Shown here: positions 25,734 to 34,845 of the stretch, piece after piece
Numbering within the stretch: the stretch's first letter is position 1
Layout: each line of letters begins with the position of its first letter
Assembly (NCBI RefSeq): GCF_000725625.1
Contig: NZ_JOHS01000011.1
Location: 1-64,000, forward strand
Reading direction: 5' to 3'
Length of the DNA: 64,000 bases
DNA from: Streptomyces sp. NRRL F-6676
GTDB taxonomy: Bacteria; Actinomycetota; Actinomycetes; Streptomycetales; Streptomycetaceae
The notes under the pieces: model-generated
The model's database searches: none
Seen by the model: only the letters and a program-made list of their open reading frames with translations
Told to the model about the DNA's origin: nothing
Made by a program: the position numbers and the translations under genes

Positions 25734-26798
25734 TCAGCCGTTCGTCCTCGGTGCCGGATGGGTCGACGGTTCGACCGTGCCCGTGACGTGCAGCCGTTCG
25801 CCGGTGCGGAGTTGGAAGCGGCCACTGCCGTCGGTCGCGTGGACGACGGTGTCCGGGAGCAGCACCGGCGCCCTGAACTCCGCCCGTACGCGCAACGGTT
25901 CGCCGACGGGCTGTTCGGCCAGACAGCGGGCGGCCGTCCACATGCCGTGTGCGAGGGGGCGCGGGAAGCCGAACAGGCGGGCGGTGAGCGGGTGCAGATG
26001 GATCGGGTTGCGGTCGCCCGAGACCGCCGCGTACCGCCGTCCGACGTCCGCGCCGAGCCGCCACTCGGCGGTGGCGGGGAGGAGGGGCGGGGGAGCGGGG
26101 CGCGCGGGGGTCCCCGCGCCGGCGGGCGTGCGGTGGCGGGCCAGATAGGTGCTGCGCGACTCCCAGACGGGGCGGCCGTCGGCCCGCGCCTCGGTCACCA
26201 CGGTGGCCTCCGTGCCGCGCCGGTGCGGCGTCAGGCCCTCGACGTGCACGGCCAGTTCGTACGCCGTCTCGGTGTCCAGCCGGCGCCGCTGGACGATCTC
26301 GAGCGAGGTGTGCACCAGGCCGAGCAGCGGCAGCGGGAAGCGACGGCCGCTCAGGAGCCGCATGGCCAGGGGGAAGGCGAGCACGTGCGGGTACGTCACC
26401 GGCAGCGCGTCGGCGCCGGTGGCGAACCCGCAGATCCGCTCGTACGCGGCGAGCCGGGCGAGATCGATCCGCACCCCGGGCACCACGAGCCGGGTCCGGG
26501 ACGGCACGGCGTCCGGCCGGGGCCGCTTGAACGGCGAGAGCAGCGCCCCCCGGAGGTAGGAGGGGAGGAGGGCGGGGGCGGAGGAGAGGGCGACGGTCGT
26601 GGGAGTGGGAGTGGGAGTGGGAGTGGGCGTGGCTGCGGCTGCGGCTGCGGTGGTGGGGGTGGGTGCGGGCTCGGTGGGTCCGGTGGGGGGTGCGGCGGCT
26701 GCGGCGCGGGTGGGGTCTGTGTGGCCGGTGGTCTGCACGGGATCTCCGGGAGCGGTGAGACGGGCCGAGGGGGGTGGTGGGGCGCGGCGGGGCGACAT
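25734..26798 (-). CDS. MaoC-type (double hot-dog) dehydratase family protein
   Basis: A 354-residue protein with a probable two-hot-dog fold. The C-terminal half has the hydratase 2 signature YAAVSGDRNPIHLHPLTARL followed by FGFPRPLAHGMW, carrying the catalytic Asp and His of (R)-specific enoyl-CoA hydratases. The N-terminal hot dog seems to lack it. The first 75 residues are low complexity (Ala, Pro and a Pro-Thr repeat) and may not all be translated, although GGAG lies at good spacing before this ATG. It is divergent from an acyl-CoA ligase, so fatty acyl-CoA metabolism is likely. Confidence 0.85.
   Translation of the reverse strand: MSPRRAPPPPSARLTAPGDPVQTTGHTDPTRAAAAAPPTGPTEPAPTPTTAAAAAATPTPTPTPTPTTVALSSAPALLPSYLRGALLSPFKRPRPDAVPSRTRLVVPGVRIDLARLAAYERICGFATGADALPVTYPHVLAFPLAMRLLSGRRFPLPLLGLVHTSLEIVQRRRLDTETAYELAVHVEGLTPHRRGTEATVVTEARADGRPVWESRSTYLARHRTPAGAGTPARPAPPPLLPATAEWRLGADVGRRYAAVSGDRNPIHLHPLTARLFGFPRPLAHGMWTAARCLAEQPVGEPLRVRAEFRAPVLLPDTVVHATDGSGRFQLRTGERLHVTGTVEPSTHPAPRTNG
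26599..26628. repeat. GTGGGA hexanucleotide repeat in the MaoC gene
   Basis: Four GTGGGA units and one GTGGGC encode Pro-Thr repeats on the minus strand, next to GGCTGC repeats encoding Ala. The unit size keeps the frame. Confidence 0.85.
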
Positions 26799-26803
26799 TG
26801 CTT

Positions 26804-26813
26804 ACTCCGGAGT
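26804..26813. promoter_or_regulatory. Palindrome ACTCCGGAGT
   Basis: A perfect 10-base palindrome 6 bases upstream of the MaoC gene start. It overlaps the GGAG that would serve as its ribosome binding site. Confidence 0.4.
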
Positions 26814-26817
26814 CAGG

Positions 26818-26830
26818 TTACCGGCGGTAA
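26818..26830. promoter_or_regulatory. Candidate TetR-type operator TTACCGGCGGTAA
   Basis: TTACC-GGC-GGTAA is a 13-base inverted repeat 20 bases upstream of the MaoC gene, in the shared divergent promoter region. Its size and symmetry fit operators of TetR-family regulators of acyl-CoA genes. The assignment is inference. Confidence 0.5.
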
Positions 26831-27104
26831 AGTCGAGGGGAAACGGCGCGGGGAGGGGAAGGGGGGCGCGTGGGACGAGGCGCACTCCCCGTGGGTCAAC
26901 GCACACACCCCCGGTGCCGTACGCCCCCCGAAACACCACAAGGTCCACACCGAGGCGCAATACGATCGCCGCGCGACACCGGTAACGCCCGGTGACGCCT
27001 CTGTGCCCGGCCGCGGCACCTCTCGCGGGTGAACGCACGGGCCCCCGCGGTCCGTACCCGCACACGTAAGAGGTGTTTCGTCGCCGAACGCCCAGGAGCC
27101 GCTC

Positions 27105-29093
27105 GTGTCCACCCCGCACCCCGCCCCGCCCGTGTCCGCCGCCGCCCGCTCCGGCCCGTACGCCGGCGCGTACGCCGTCCCGCCCGTGCCGGGCCTCGAC
27201 CGCGCCCGGGCCGGCGCCCCCGTACTGGTGGAGCCGGAGCTCAAGCGGCTGGACGGCGTCGTCCGGGAGGCGGCGGTGCCGCCGCTGGCCGCCCCGGTCA
27301 CGCACGGCTCGCTGGCCGACATCCCGTTCGACAACGCCTCCGCCGCCCCGGAAGAAACCGTTCTGCGCCGCCGTACCGACGCCTCCGGCGGCTGGACGGA
27401 CGTGCCGGCGGCGCGGTTCGCCGCCGAGGTGCTGGCGCTGGCGAAGGGGCTGCTCGCCGAGGGGCTCGCCCCCGGCGACCGGATCGCCGTCATGGCGCGC
27501 ACGACGTACGAGTGGACCCTGCTGGACTTCGCCGCCTGGGCGGCGGGCCTGGTCACCGTCCCGGTCTACCCCACCTCCTCGCCCTTCCAGGCGCGCTGGA
27601 TCCTCCAGGACTCCGGCGCGGTCGCCCTGGCCACCGAGACGACCGCGATGGCCGCCGCCCTCGGCCCTGAGCGCGACCGGCTCCCCGACCTGCACCACCT
27701 CTGGGTCTTCGACAAGGGCCATCTGGACCGGCTCGCGGAGCTGGGCCGTGCCGTGCCCGACCAGGAGGTCGCCGTCCGGCGCGGCGTCCTCGGCCCGGAC
27801 TCGCTGGCCACCCTCGTCTACACCTCCGGCACCACCGGCCGGCCCAGGGGCTGCGCCCTGACCCACGGCAACTTCCTCGCGGAGGTCGACAACGCGGTGG
27901 AGCTGCTGCACCCGGTCTTCCGGGCGCAGCACAGCGAGGAGCCGTCGGTGCTGCTGTTCCTGCCGCTGTCGCACATCTTCGGCCGGATGGTCGCCGTCGC
28001 CTGTCTGCGCGCCCGCGTCACCCTCGGGCACGCGCCCAGCCTGCGCACCGACGACCTGCTGGCGGACCTGGCGGGCTTCCGGCCGACCTGTCTGCTGGCC
28101 ATCCCGTACATGTTGGAGAAGGTGTTCCACTCGGCCCGCGCGAAGGCCGAGTCGGGCGGCCGGGCCGCCTCGTTCGACCGGGCCGCCTCGGTGGCCGAAC
28201 GCTACGGGGAGGCGGCGGAGGCCCGGCAGCACGGCACCGGGGGCGGCCCCGGCCGGGCGCTGCGGGCGGCCCGCGCGCTCTACGACCCCCTGGTCTACCG
28301 CCGCATCCGCACCGCGATGGGCGGCAGGGTGCGGTACATCATCTGCGGCGGCTCACCGCTGGGCCGCCGGCTCGCCGCGTTCTACGCCGGCGCCGGCATC
28401 CAGATCTTCGAGGGGTACGGCCTGACGGAGACGACCGGTGCGGCCACGGTGACGCCCCCGCTGCGGCCCCGGCTCGGCACGGTGGGCTGGCCGCTGCCGG
28501 GCACGCGGGTGCGGATCGCGGCCGACGGCGAGATCCTGCTCGCCGGGGGCCATGTGTTCCGCGGCTACTGGGACCCGCACGCGGGCGGTGTCGTGCCGGG
28601 CACCGTCGAGGGCTGGCTGCCGACCGGGGACCTCGGCGCCCTCGACGACGAGGGCCATCTGACGATCACCGGCCGCAAGAAGGAGATCCTGATCACCGCG
28701 GGCGGCAAGAACGTCGCCCCGGCACCGCTGGAGAACTGGCTCCGCTCGCATCCGCTGATCTCCCAGTGCATGCTGCTCGGCGACCGCCGCCCGTTCGTCG
28801 CCGCGCTGATCACCCTCGACCCGGACGGCATCACCCACTGGCGCCGGATGAACGGCAAGCACGGAGTCCCCCCGGAACTCCTCCTGGACGACCCCGACCT
28901 GCACGCGGTCCTCCAGCGCGCCGTCGACGAGGCCAACCGTCTGGTCTCCCGCCCCGAGTCCATCCGCCGTTTCCGCGTCCTCCCCGGCGACTTCACGGAG
29001 TCGGCGGGCCATCTGACCCCGTCGATGAAACTCCGCCGCACGGAGATCTCCCGGGACTTCGCGGCGGAGATCGAGGAGCTGTACGCGCTGTAG
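27105..29093 (+). CDS. Long-chain fatty acid-CoA ligase (AMP-dependent synthetase)
   Basis: A 662-residue adenylate-forming enzyme that activates fatty acids to acyl-CoA via acyl-AMP. The P-loop-like AMP-binding motif is LVYTSGTTGRPRGCALTHGN (near residues 236-255). Motif II is IFEGYGLTETTGAATV and the C-terminal hinge with the catalytic lysine region is GRKKEILITAGGKNVAPAPL. Length and the helical insert near 330-390 fit the FACL/FadD15 type. Start is GTG. The first 60 residues are Pro/Ala-rich and less conserved. The divergent MaoC-type gene suggests a shared lipid function. Confidence 0.93.
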   Translation: MSTPHPAPPVSAAARSGPYAGAYAVPPVPGLDRARAGAPVLVEPELKRLDGVVREAAVPPLAAPVTHGSLADIPFDNASAAPEETVLRRRTDASGGWTDVPAARFAAEVLALAKGLLAEGLAPGDRIAVMARTTYEWTLLDFAAWAAGLVTVPVYPTSSPFQARWILQDSGAVALATETTAMAAALGPERDRLPDLHHLWVFDKGHLDRLAELGRAVPDQEVAVRRGVLGPDSLATLVYTSGTTGRPRGCALTHGNFLAEVDNAVELLHPVFRAQHSEEPSVLLFLPLSHIFGRMVAVACLRARVTLGHAPSLRTDDLLADLAGFRPTCLLAIPYMLEKVFHSARAKAESGGRAASFDRAASVAERYGEAAEARQHGTGGGPGRALRAARALYDPLVYRRIRTAMGGRVRYIICGGSPLGRRLAAFYAGAGIQIFEGYGLTETTGAATVTPPLRPRLGTVGWPLPGTRVRIAADGEILLAGGHVFRGYWDPHAGGVVPGTVEGWLPTGDLGALDDEGHLTITGRKKEILITAGGKNVAPAPLENWLRSHPLISQCMLLGDRRPFVAALITLDPDGITHWRRMNGKHGVPPELLLDDPDLHAVLQRAVDEANRLVSRPESIRRFRVLPGDFTESAGHLTPSMKLRRTEISRDFAAEIEELYAL

Positions 29094-29141
29094 CGGACTC
29101 GATCCGGCTCGCGGGAGGCCGGCCGCGCGCCCCCGCGGACG

Positions 29142-29591
29142 TCAGCGGCGGCGGTGGAGCAGGCGCCCCGCGCAGACCGTGGCCTGGCACTCGCCCTCCG
29201 CCGTGCGGACGGTCAGGTCGGCCCGGTGGCCCGGGGTGAGGGGGAGCGGGGGGCGCGCGGCGGGGAGGACCGTCACGCCGCTGCGGGCGGCGGCCGCGCG
29301 GAGGCCGGGGGTGGGGGTGTGCGCGGCCGTCACCGCCACCGCGCCCCGCTTCAGCACCTCGTGGACCTGTTCGCGCGGGCTCGGGGCGTCCGGGAGCGGG
29401 CCCTCGTGCGTCAGCCCCGGGCCCAGCGTGCCGGACCAGCGGCGCACGCGGGCCGCCGGATACCGCGCCGTCAGTTCCGCGAGCGTGCCGACCGCGGCGA
29501 TCCGGTCGCCCTCGACGGCGACCGCGCCGTCCGCGACCGGCTCCGCCTCCCACGTGACGCGCAGCGCGTCCGCCGCGTGGATCGTCAGCAC
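29142..29591 (-). CDS. Imidazolonepropionase-like protein without catalytic barrel
   Basis: A 149-residue protein that resembles the composite beta domain of amidohydrolases. The N-terminus (ADALRVTWEAEPVADGAVAVEGDRIAAVGT) and C-terminus (LTPGHRADLTVRTAEGECQATVCAGRLLH) match the two halves of that domain. The TIM barrel that holds the metal ligands is reduced to a short segment. The usual HxH metal motif is absent; a lone TLGPGLTHEG remains. It is probably not a hydrolase. It ends close to mqnC on the same strand and may be cotranscribed with it (22-base gap). Confidence 0.75.
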   Translation of the reverse strand: MLTIHAADALRVTWEAEPVADGAVAVEGDRIAAVGTLAELTARYPAARVRRWSGTLGPGLTHEGPLPDAPSPREQVHEVLKRGAVAVTAAHTPTPGLRAAAARSGVTVLPAARPPLPLTPGHRADLTVRTAEGECQATVCAGRLLHRRR

Positions 29592-29613
29592 GGGAACACG
29601 CCCTTCCCCAGGG

Positions 29614-30813
29614 TCAGTTGGACGCCAGCAGCTTCAGCTCGGGGTGGGCCGTGCCGCCCGCGATCGCCGTGGAGGAGATGTGCGAGACGACGCGCTCGTC
29701 GACCGGGTCGTTGGCCGGGTCGTCGTGCACCACGAGGTGCTCGTACGTCGTGGCGCGCTGCGCCGGGACGCGGCCCGCCTTGCGGATCAGGTCGATGATC
29801 TCCAGGCGGTTGGAGCGGTGCTTGGCGCCGGCCGAGGAGACGACGTTCTCCTCCAGCATGATCGAGCCGAGGTCGTCCGCGCCGTAGTGCAGCGAGAGCT
29901 GGCCGACCTCCTTGCCGGTGGTCAGCCAGGAGCCCTGGATGTGCCGGACGTTGTCCAGGAAGAGGCGGGCGATGGCGATCATCCGCAGATACTCGAAGAG
30001 CGTGGCCTGGGTGCGGCCCTTCAGGTGGTTGTTCTCGGGCTGGTAGGTGTACGGAATGAACGCGCGGAAGCCGCCCGTGCGGTCCTGCACGTCACGGATC
30101 ATGCGCAGGTGTTCGATGCGCTCGGCGTTGGTCTCGCCGGTGCCCATCAGCATCGTCGAGGTGGACTCCACGCCCAGCCGGTGCGCGGTCTCCATGATCT
30201 CCAGCCAGCGCTCGCCGGACTCCTTCAGCGGGGCGATCGCCTTGCGCGGCCGCTCCGGGAGCAGCTCGGCGCCGGCGCCCGCGAAGGAGTCGAGGCCGGC
30301 GGCGTGGATGCGGGTGATCGCCTCCTCCACCGTCACCCCCGAGATGCGGGCCATGTGCTCGACCTCGCTCGCCCCCAGGCTGTGGATGACGAGCTGGGGG
30401 AACTCCTTCTTGATGGCCGCGAAGTGCTTCTCGTAGTACTCCACGCCGTAGTCCGGGTGGTGACCGCCCTGGAACATGATCTGCGTGCCGCCCAGTTCGA
30501 CGGTCTCCGCGCAGCGGCGCAGGATGTCGTCGAGGTCGCGCGTCCAGCCCTTGTCGGTGTCCTTCGGGGCGGCGTAGAAGGCACAGAACTTGCACGCCGT
30601 CACACAGACGTTGGTGTAGTTGATGTTCCGCTCGATGATGTACGTCGCGATGTGCTCGATACCGGCGTACTTGAGGCGGCGGGCGGAGTCGGCGGCGGCG
30701 CCGAGCGCGTGCAGGGGGGCGTCGCGGTAGAGGGCGAGGGCCTCTTCGGGGGTGATGCGTCCACCCGTGGCGGCGCGGTCGAGGACGGGCTGAAGGTCGG
30801 CCTTCTCGGTCAC
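29614..30813 (-). CDS. mqnC: Cyclic dehypoxanthine futalosine synthase MqnC
   Basis: Radical SAM enzyme of 399 residues that cyclises dehypoxanthine futalosine to the bicyclic menaquinone precursor. The cluster motif is CVTACKFC (near residues 71-78), followed by GWTRDLDDILRR and the IMFQGGHHPDYGVEYYEKHF region typical of MqnC. The GTG at 30813 is preferred: AAAGGGA sits at good spacing and the protein then begins TEKADLQPVLDRA. The longer ORF would add an unlikely Pro-rich leader. Confidence 0.95.
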   Translation of the reverse strand: MTEKADLQPVLDRAATGGRITPEEALALYRDAPLHALGAAADSARRLKYAGIEHIATYIIERNINYTNVCVTACKFCAFYAAPKDTDKGWTRDLDDILRRCAETVELGGTQIMFQGGHHPDYGVEYYEKHFAAIKKEFPQLVIHSLGASEVEHMARISGVTVEEAITRIHAAGLDSFAGAGAELLPERPRKAIAPLKESGERWLEIMETAHRLGVESTSTMLMGTGETNAERIEHLRMIRDVQDRTGGFRAFIPYTYQPENNHLKGRTQATLFEYLRMIAIARLFLDNVRHIQGSWLTTGKEVGQLSLHYGADDLGSIMLEENVVSSAGAKHRSNRLEIIDLIRKAGRVPAQRATTYEHLVVHDDPANDPVDERVVSHISSTAIAGGTAHPELKLLASN

Positions 30814-30894
30814 CGGGGGTGTCCCTTTCGTCCAGGGGTGGGGCGGACCGGTCAAGCGTACGCCAGCGGGTTCGCCCGGGGATTTCCGGGCGCC

Positions 30895-31623
30895 CTAGGC
30901 CGCGTACGCCCCCATGAGCAGGCCCGCGTAGGCGCCCGCGATCAGGAACGGGCCGAACGGGATGGCCGTACGGCGGGTGGCTCCGCGGGTGAGGACGAGG
31001 ACGAGGCCGTAGAGACCGGCGAGGAGGAAGCCGGTGAAGGTGCCGAGCACCACCGTGCCCCAGCCGTACCAGCCGAGGACGGCGCCGAGGCCGGGGGCGA
31101 GTTTGACGTCCCCGAAGCCCATGCCGTCGGGGTTGACCAGGAAGAGCAGGAAGTAGCCGGCGCCCAGGACGAGCGCGGCGAGCAGCGCGGTGCGCCAGCG
31201 GCCCGCGTGCTCGGGCAGCACGGCCGCCCCGCCCAGCAGGGCGAGCGCGAGGACGGCGAGCGGCAGGGTGAGCACGTCGGGGAGGCGCTGCACCCGGAAG
31301 TCGACGATCGTCAGCAGCACCCCGGCGGGGGCGAGCAGCAGCCACACGGCGAGTTCGGGCCGGGTCCCGGCGGCGAGCGCGAGCGCCGCGCACACCAGGG
31401 CGGTCACGGCGCACACGAGGGCGCCTCCGGGGCCGTACGCCCCGCCCTGCGGGCAGCGCGCGCGGCCGAGCCAGCCGCCGATGCGGTGCCCCTCGGGGCA
31501 CCGGTCCCGCCACGGCTCGCCGGCCGCCACCGACAGCCGGTACGCGAGCCGGGGCACCAGGGCGCCCGCGCCCGCCCCCCACAGACCGGCAACACCCACG
31601 ACCGCCCACCCCACGGCATCCAC
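30895..31623 (-). CDS. Type IV prepilin peptidase (A24 family)
   Basis: A 242-residue polytopic membrane aspartic protease. The second catalytic aspartate is in GMGFGDVKLAPGLGAVLGWY (the GxGD motif, near residue 173). The first is probably in TIVDFRVQRLPDVLTLP (near residue 110). The N-terminal cysteine pairs of long prepilin peptidases are reduced to CPEGHRIGG and CPQGGAYG. It would cleave and possibly methylate type IV or Tad pilin-like signals. No pilin or assembly ATPase gene is in this window, so it is an orphan here. It lies between mqnC and mqnA on the same strand. Confidence 0.9.
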   Translation of the reverse strand: MDAVGWAVVGVAGLWGAGAGALVPRLAYRLSVAAGEPWRDRCPEGHRIGGWLGRARCPQGGAYGPGGALVCAVTALVCAALALAAGTRPELAVWLLLAPAGVLLTIVDFRVQRLPDVLTLPLAVLALALLGGAAVLPEHAGRWRTALLAALVLGAGYFLLFLVNPDGMGFGDVKLAPGLGAVLGWYGWGTVVLGTFTGFLLAGLYGLVLVLTRGATRRTAIPFGPFLIAGAYAGLLMGAYAA

Positions 31624-31677
31624 GCCCCCACAGTAGAGCGCGGGGCGGACGCCGGGGGAGCGGTGCCGGACGGGCGC

Positions 31678-32535
<858 letters not shown>

Positions 32536-32636
32536 GACCCCGTCCACGGGGGCGCGGCCCCTGGGGGTAGGGGGCCGTTCCGGTCAATCGGCCTCCGGGC
32601 TCTTCAAACATCCGGGTGACGTGATCTTGCTCCCTG

Positions 32637-32664
32637 TTGCATCCCGGTGCCTGCGTGCTAGGCT
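32637..32664 (+). promoter_or_regulatory. Promoter of the cold-shock gene
   Basis: TTGCAT (32637-32642) and TAGGCT (32659-32664) are 16 bases apart, a good match to the main vegetative sigma factor pattern. Transcription would start near 32671, leaving a 5' leader of about 150 bases before the cold-shock protein. Long leaders are typical of cold-shock mRNAs. Confidence 0.6.
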
Positions 32665-32670
32665 CGCAGC

Positions 32671-32823
32671 AAGTTGCAGTTTGGTTTCCCTTGCAGTACA
32701 GAGCCTGCGGAGCATGTGACCGCGGGCTCTCGTCGTTTTCAGACGTATGCAGTTGTGCGGCATTTAGTTTTCACAATCGCAGGGTTCTGGAGCAGGGCGA
32801 CCCTTTGGGCCCAAGGAGGGCTT
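32671..32823 (+). promoter_or_regulatory. Long 5' leader of the cold-shock gene
   Basis: This stretch has lower GC than its surroundings, with T-rich segments (TTTGGTTTCCCTTG, CTCGTCGTTTTCAG, CATTTAGTTTTCAC), and ends with AAGGAGG before the ATG. By analogy with cspA leaders it may fold differently with temperature. No structure is proven. Confidence 0.45.
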
Positions 32824-33027
32824 ATGGCTACCGGAACCGTGAAGTGGTTCAACGCCGAAAAGGGCTTTGGTTTCATCGCCCAGGAAGGCGGCGGCCCGGA
32901 CGTCTTCGTCCACTACTCCGCGATCAACGCGAACGGCTTCCGTTCGCTTGAGGAGAACCAGCAGGTGAGCTTCGACGTCACGCAGGGTCCGAAGGGCCCG
33001 CAGGCGGAGAACGTCACCCCCATGTAG
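32824..33027 (+). CDS. Cold-shock protein (CspA family)
   Basis: A 67-residue single cold-shock domain that binds single-stranded RNA and DNA. It has the N-terminal [18 protein letters not shown] with RNP-1 (KGFGFI) and RNP-2 (VFVHYSAI), then the C-terminal [17 protein letters not shown]. Length and sequence match the highly expressed Streptomyces CspA-type proteins. AAGGAGG lies at ideal spacing before the ATG. A strong terminator follows. Confidence 0.97.
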   Translation: MATGTVKWFNAEKGFGFIAQEGGGPDVFVHYSAINANGFRSLEENQQVSFDVTQGPKGPQAENVTPM

Positions 33028-33065
33028 GTTCCTCGGCCCGATCCGGACCCGACGAGCAGTACCCA

Positions 33066-33099
33066 AGGAGCCCCCGCACCGTCAGGCGCGGGGGCTCCT
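33066..33099 (+). terminator. Strong terminator after the cold-shock gene
   Basis: Perfect 12-base arms, AGGAGCCCCCGC (33066-33077) and GCGGGGGCTCCT (33088-33099), surround a 10-base loop. The convergent GH18 gene ends at 33141, so it may serve both directions. Confidence 0.85.
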
Positions 33100-33140
33100 G
33101 CCTTTCCGGCCCCGACCGGCCGCCGGACGCGGGCGCGCCC

Positions 33141-34184
33141 TCACCCCGAGAACGCCTCCGCGAAGTCGCCCCGCCCCTGCTTCACCCCGCTACAGTCCGT
33201 CGCCGCGTTTCCGGCGGACGCGGAGCCGTCCTCGCACCTCTGGTCCCGGAACGTCGACCACATCGACACCCAGGCCACCTCCTTCCCTTCCGCGAACGTC
33301 CGCACCTGCTTCGCGTCCGCGAGCGTGAACGTCTCCCCGTCCACGTCGTTCACGCCGAGCATCGACGTGAGCGCCAGTCCCCGCCATGCCGCCTTCGACG
33401 ACAGGCCGAACACCTTCTCCAGTTGATCGTGCGCGGCCCGGGCCGAGGTGATCGCGTAGTCGCCCATGTCCCCGGTGTAGGAACTCCCGTAATTCATCGT
33501 CATGATGTTGACCGTGGAGACCTGAACCCCGTGGTCATTGGCGGACTCCAGCAACGCCACTCCGTCCGTCTCCAATCCCGACGGCATCACGGGCAACGTG
33601 AACGACACCGACAGACCGGCGCGCTCCTTCTGAAGCAGTGCGATCGCCTCGGAGCGCAGTGCGACCGAGTCCGAGTCGGCCAGTTCGTCGCCCTCGATGT
33701 CGAAGTCCGCGAGGGTGGTGCCCGCCGCGTCCAGCGCGGCCCCGTACGCCTTCGCGAGCGCGGAGGCGCTGTCGCAGGTGGCCGCCAGCTCCTTCCCTGA
33801 GGACCCGCCGAAGGAGACCCGCACCGCGGCCCCCGACTCCTTGAGCGCCTCGATGCGGGACTTCACCGCCGTGTTGTCGAGGGCGTACTCGCCGTTCCAC
33901 TTCGGGGCGCAGTCGTCGCCGTCGGAGATCACGAAGGCGAGGTTGTACGCCGAGGGCGACCCGGCCGTGTCCATGTCCACGGCGGTGGTGGCGCTCACAT
34001 ACGGCGCGTAGGACGTCGGGGACCCGCCCGACGAGCCGTCCGCGTCCCCGGCGCCCGCCGAGGGGGCCGCGTCCGAGCCGCCGCCCGCGGACGAGGAGGA
34101 GTCCCCGTCGCCGGCGGAGCACCCGGCGCAGGCCAGCGCCACCAGGCAGACGAGCCCGGCGGCCGGCCTCAGGAAACTCCTCAT
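33141..34184 (-). CDS. Secreted GH18 (chitinase-like) lipoprotein
   Basis: A 347-residue lipoprotein. A signal peptide (MRSFLRPAAGLVCLVALAC) with lipobox ACAGC is followed by a Ser/Gly/Asp-rich linker of about 40 residues. The catalytic domain is a GH18-type TIM barrel with AVRVSFGGSSGKELA and the acid motif LADFDIEGDEL; the Glu of DFDIE is the probable catalytic acid. The downstream NIMTMNYGSSY matches the conserved Tyr-containing strand. It should hydrolyse chitin or another beta-1,4 or beta-1,6 GlcNAc polymer at the cell surface. It is transcribed divergently from the exopolysaccharide genes at 34437, so it may process that polymer. Confidence 0.88.
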   Translation of the reverse strand: MRSFLRPAAGLVCLVALACAGCSAGDGDSSSSAGGGSDAAPSAGAGDADGSSGGSPTSYAPYVSATTAVDMDTAGSPSAYNLAFVISDGDDCAPKWNGEYALDNTAVKSRIEALKESGAAVRVSFGGSSGKELAATCDSASALAKAYGAALDAAGTTLADFDIEGDELADSDSVALRSEAIALLQKERAGLSVSFTLPVMPSGLETDGVALLESANDHGVQVSTVNIMTMNYGSSYTGDMGDYAITSARAAHDQLEKVFGLSSKAAWRGLALTSMLGVNDVDGETFTLADAKQVRTFAEGKEVAWVSMWSTFRDQRCEDGSASAGNAATDCSGVKQGRGDFAEAFSG

Positions 34185-34436
34185 CGCACACGCACCCGCT
34201 TTCGTGATGTCCGCCCCCGTCTCAGGACGGTGATTTCCGTCTCGTCGCCGGGAAACGGAAGGGCATTCCGACCGTCCCGGGCATCGCGAAGAGTAAATGA
34301 AGCACACGCCGCTGTGCCGCCGATGACAGAAACGGTTCGCTTCACCCAGGGAACGGACAGGTTCGGCGGTTTTTCCTGGCCGGCTCACAACTCATCCAGA
34401 GTTTGGGTCACATAAACGTCTTCTACCGTCTGGGGA

Positions 34437-34826
34437 ATGCAATCCGAGTCCGCCATCGAAAGCCGTGCCGCCGCGCCCGCCGCGCGCGGTCGCCGCCGCA
34501 AACGCGGCAACGGGTCCGGCGAGGGGCCCGTGTTCGTCGACACCTCCGGGCGCAGGGCGAGACTGCTGCGCCGGCTCGGCCTGCTCCTCGGCGCCGTCTG
34601 CCTCGGCTACGCGGTGGTGCTCGGCATGGCCTTCATGGGCTGGGGCCTGTCCATGAACCCGTCCTCGCTGCTGCCCTTCGGCGACGGCGGCCGGGCGGGC
34701 TCCGCGCCCGGCGGCAACGGCCCGCGGGGCGGCCTCGCGCCCACCGGCGCCCCCGGCACCGGAGCCCCGCCCGCGGGGGCGCCGAGTGGTGCGCCGTCCC
34801 CCTCCGCGTCCGCCACCGCCCACTGA
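34437..34826 (+). CDS. Small single-pass membrane protein of the exopolysaccharide unit
   Basis: A 129-residue protein with a basic N-terminus (ARGRRRKRGNG), one transmembrane helix (LGLLLGAVCLGYAVVLGMAF, about residues 45-64) and a Gly/Pro/Ala-rich external tail. I know no named family. A TACCGT -10 box ends 7 bases before the ATG, so it may be leaderless. It is followed after 19 bases by the deacetylase-glycosyltransferase, so it may be an accessory subunit. Confidence 0.78.
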   Translation: MQSESAIESRAAAPAARGRRRKRGNGSGEGPVFVDTSGRRARLLRRLGLLLGAVCLGYAVVLGMAFMGWGLSMNPSSLLPFGDGGRAGSAPGGNGPRGGLAPTGAPGTGAPPAGAPSGAPSPSASATAH

Positions 34827-34845
34827 CCGGAGAACCCCGACACCC

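Larger units (their letters stand above)
26799..27104. other. Divergent promoter region of MaoC and acyl-CoA ligase genes
   Basis: About 300 bases without a gene. It holds two palindromes near the MaoC start (26804-26813 and 26818-26830), a possible -10 TACGAT near 26961, and a partial operator-like GGTAACGCCCGGTGAC near 26981-26996 on the ligase side. Both genes could be controlled from here. Confidence 0.55.
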
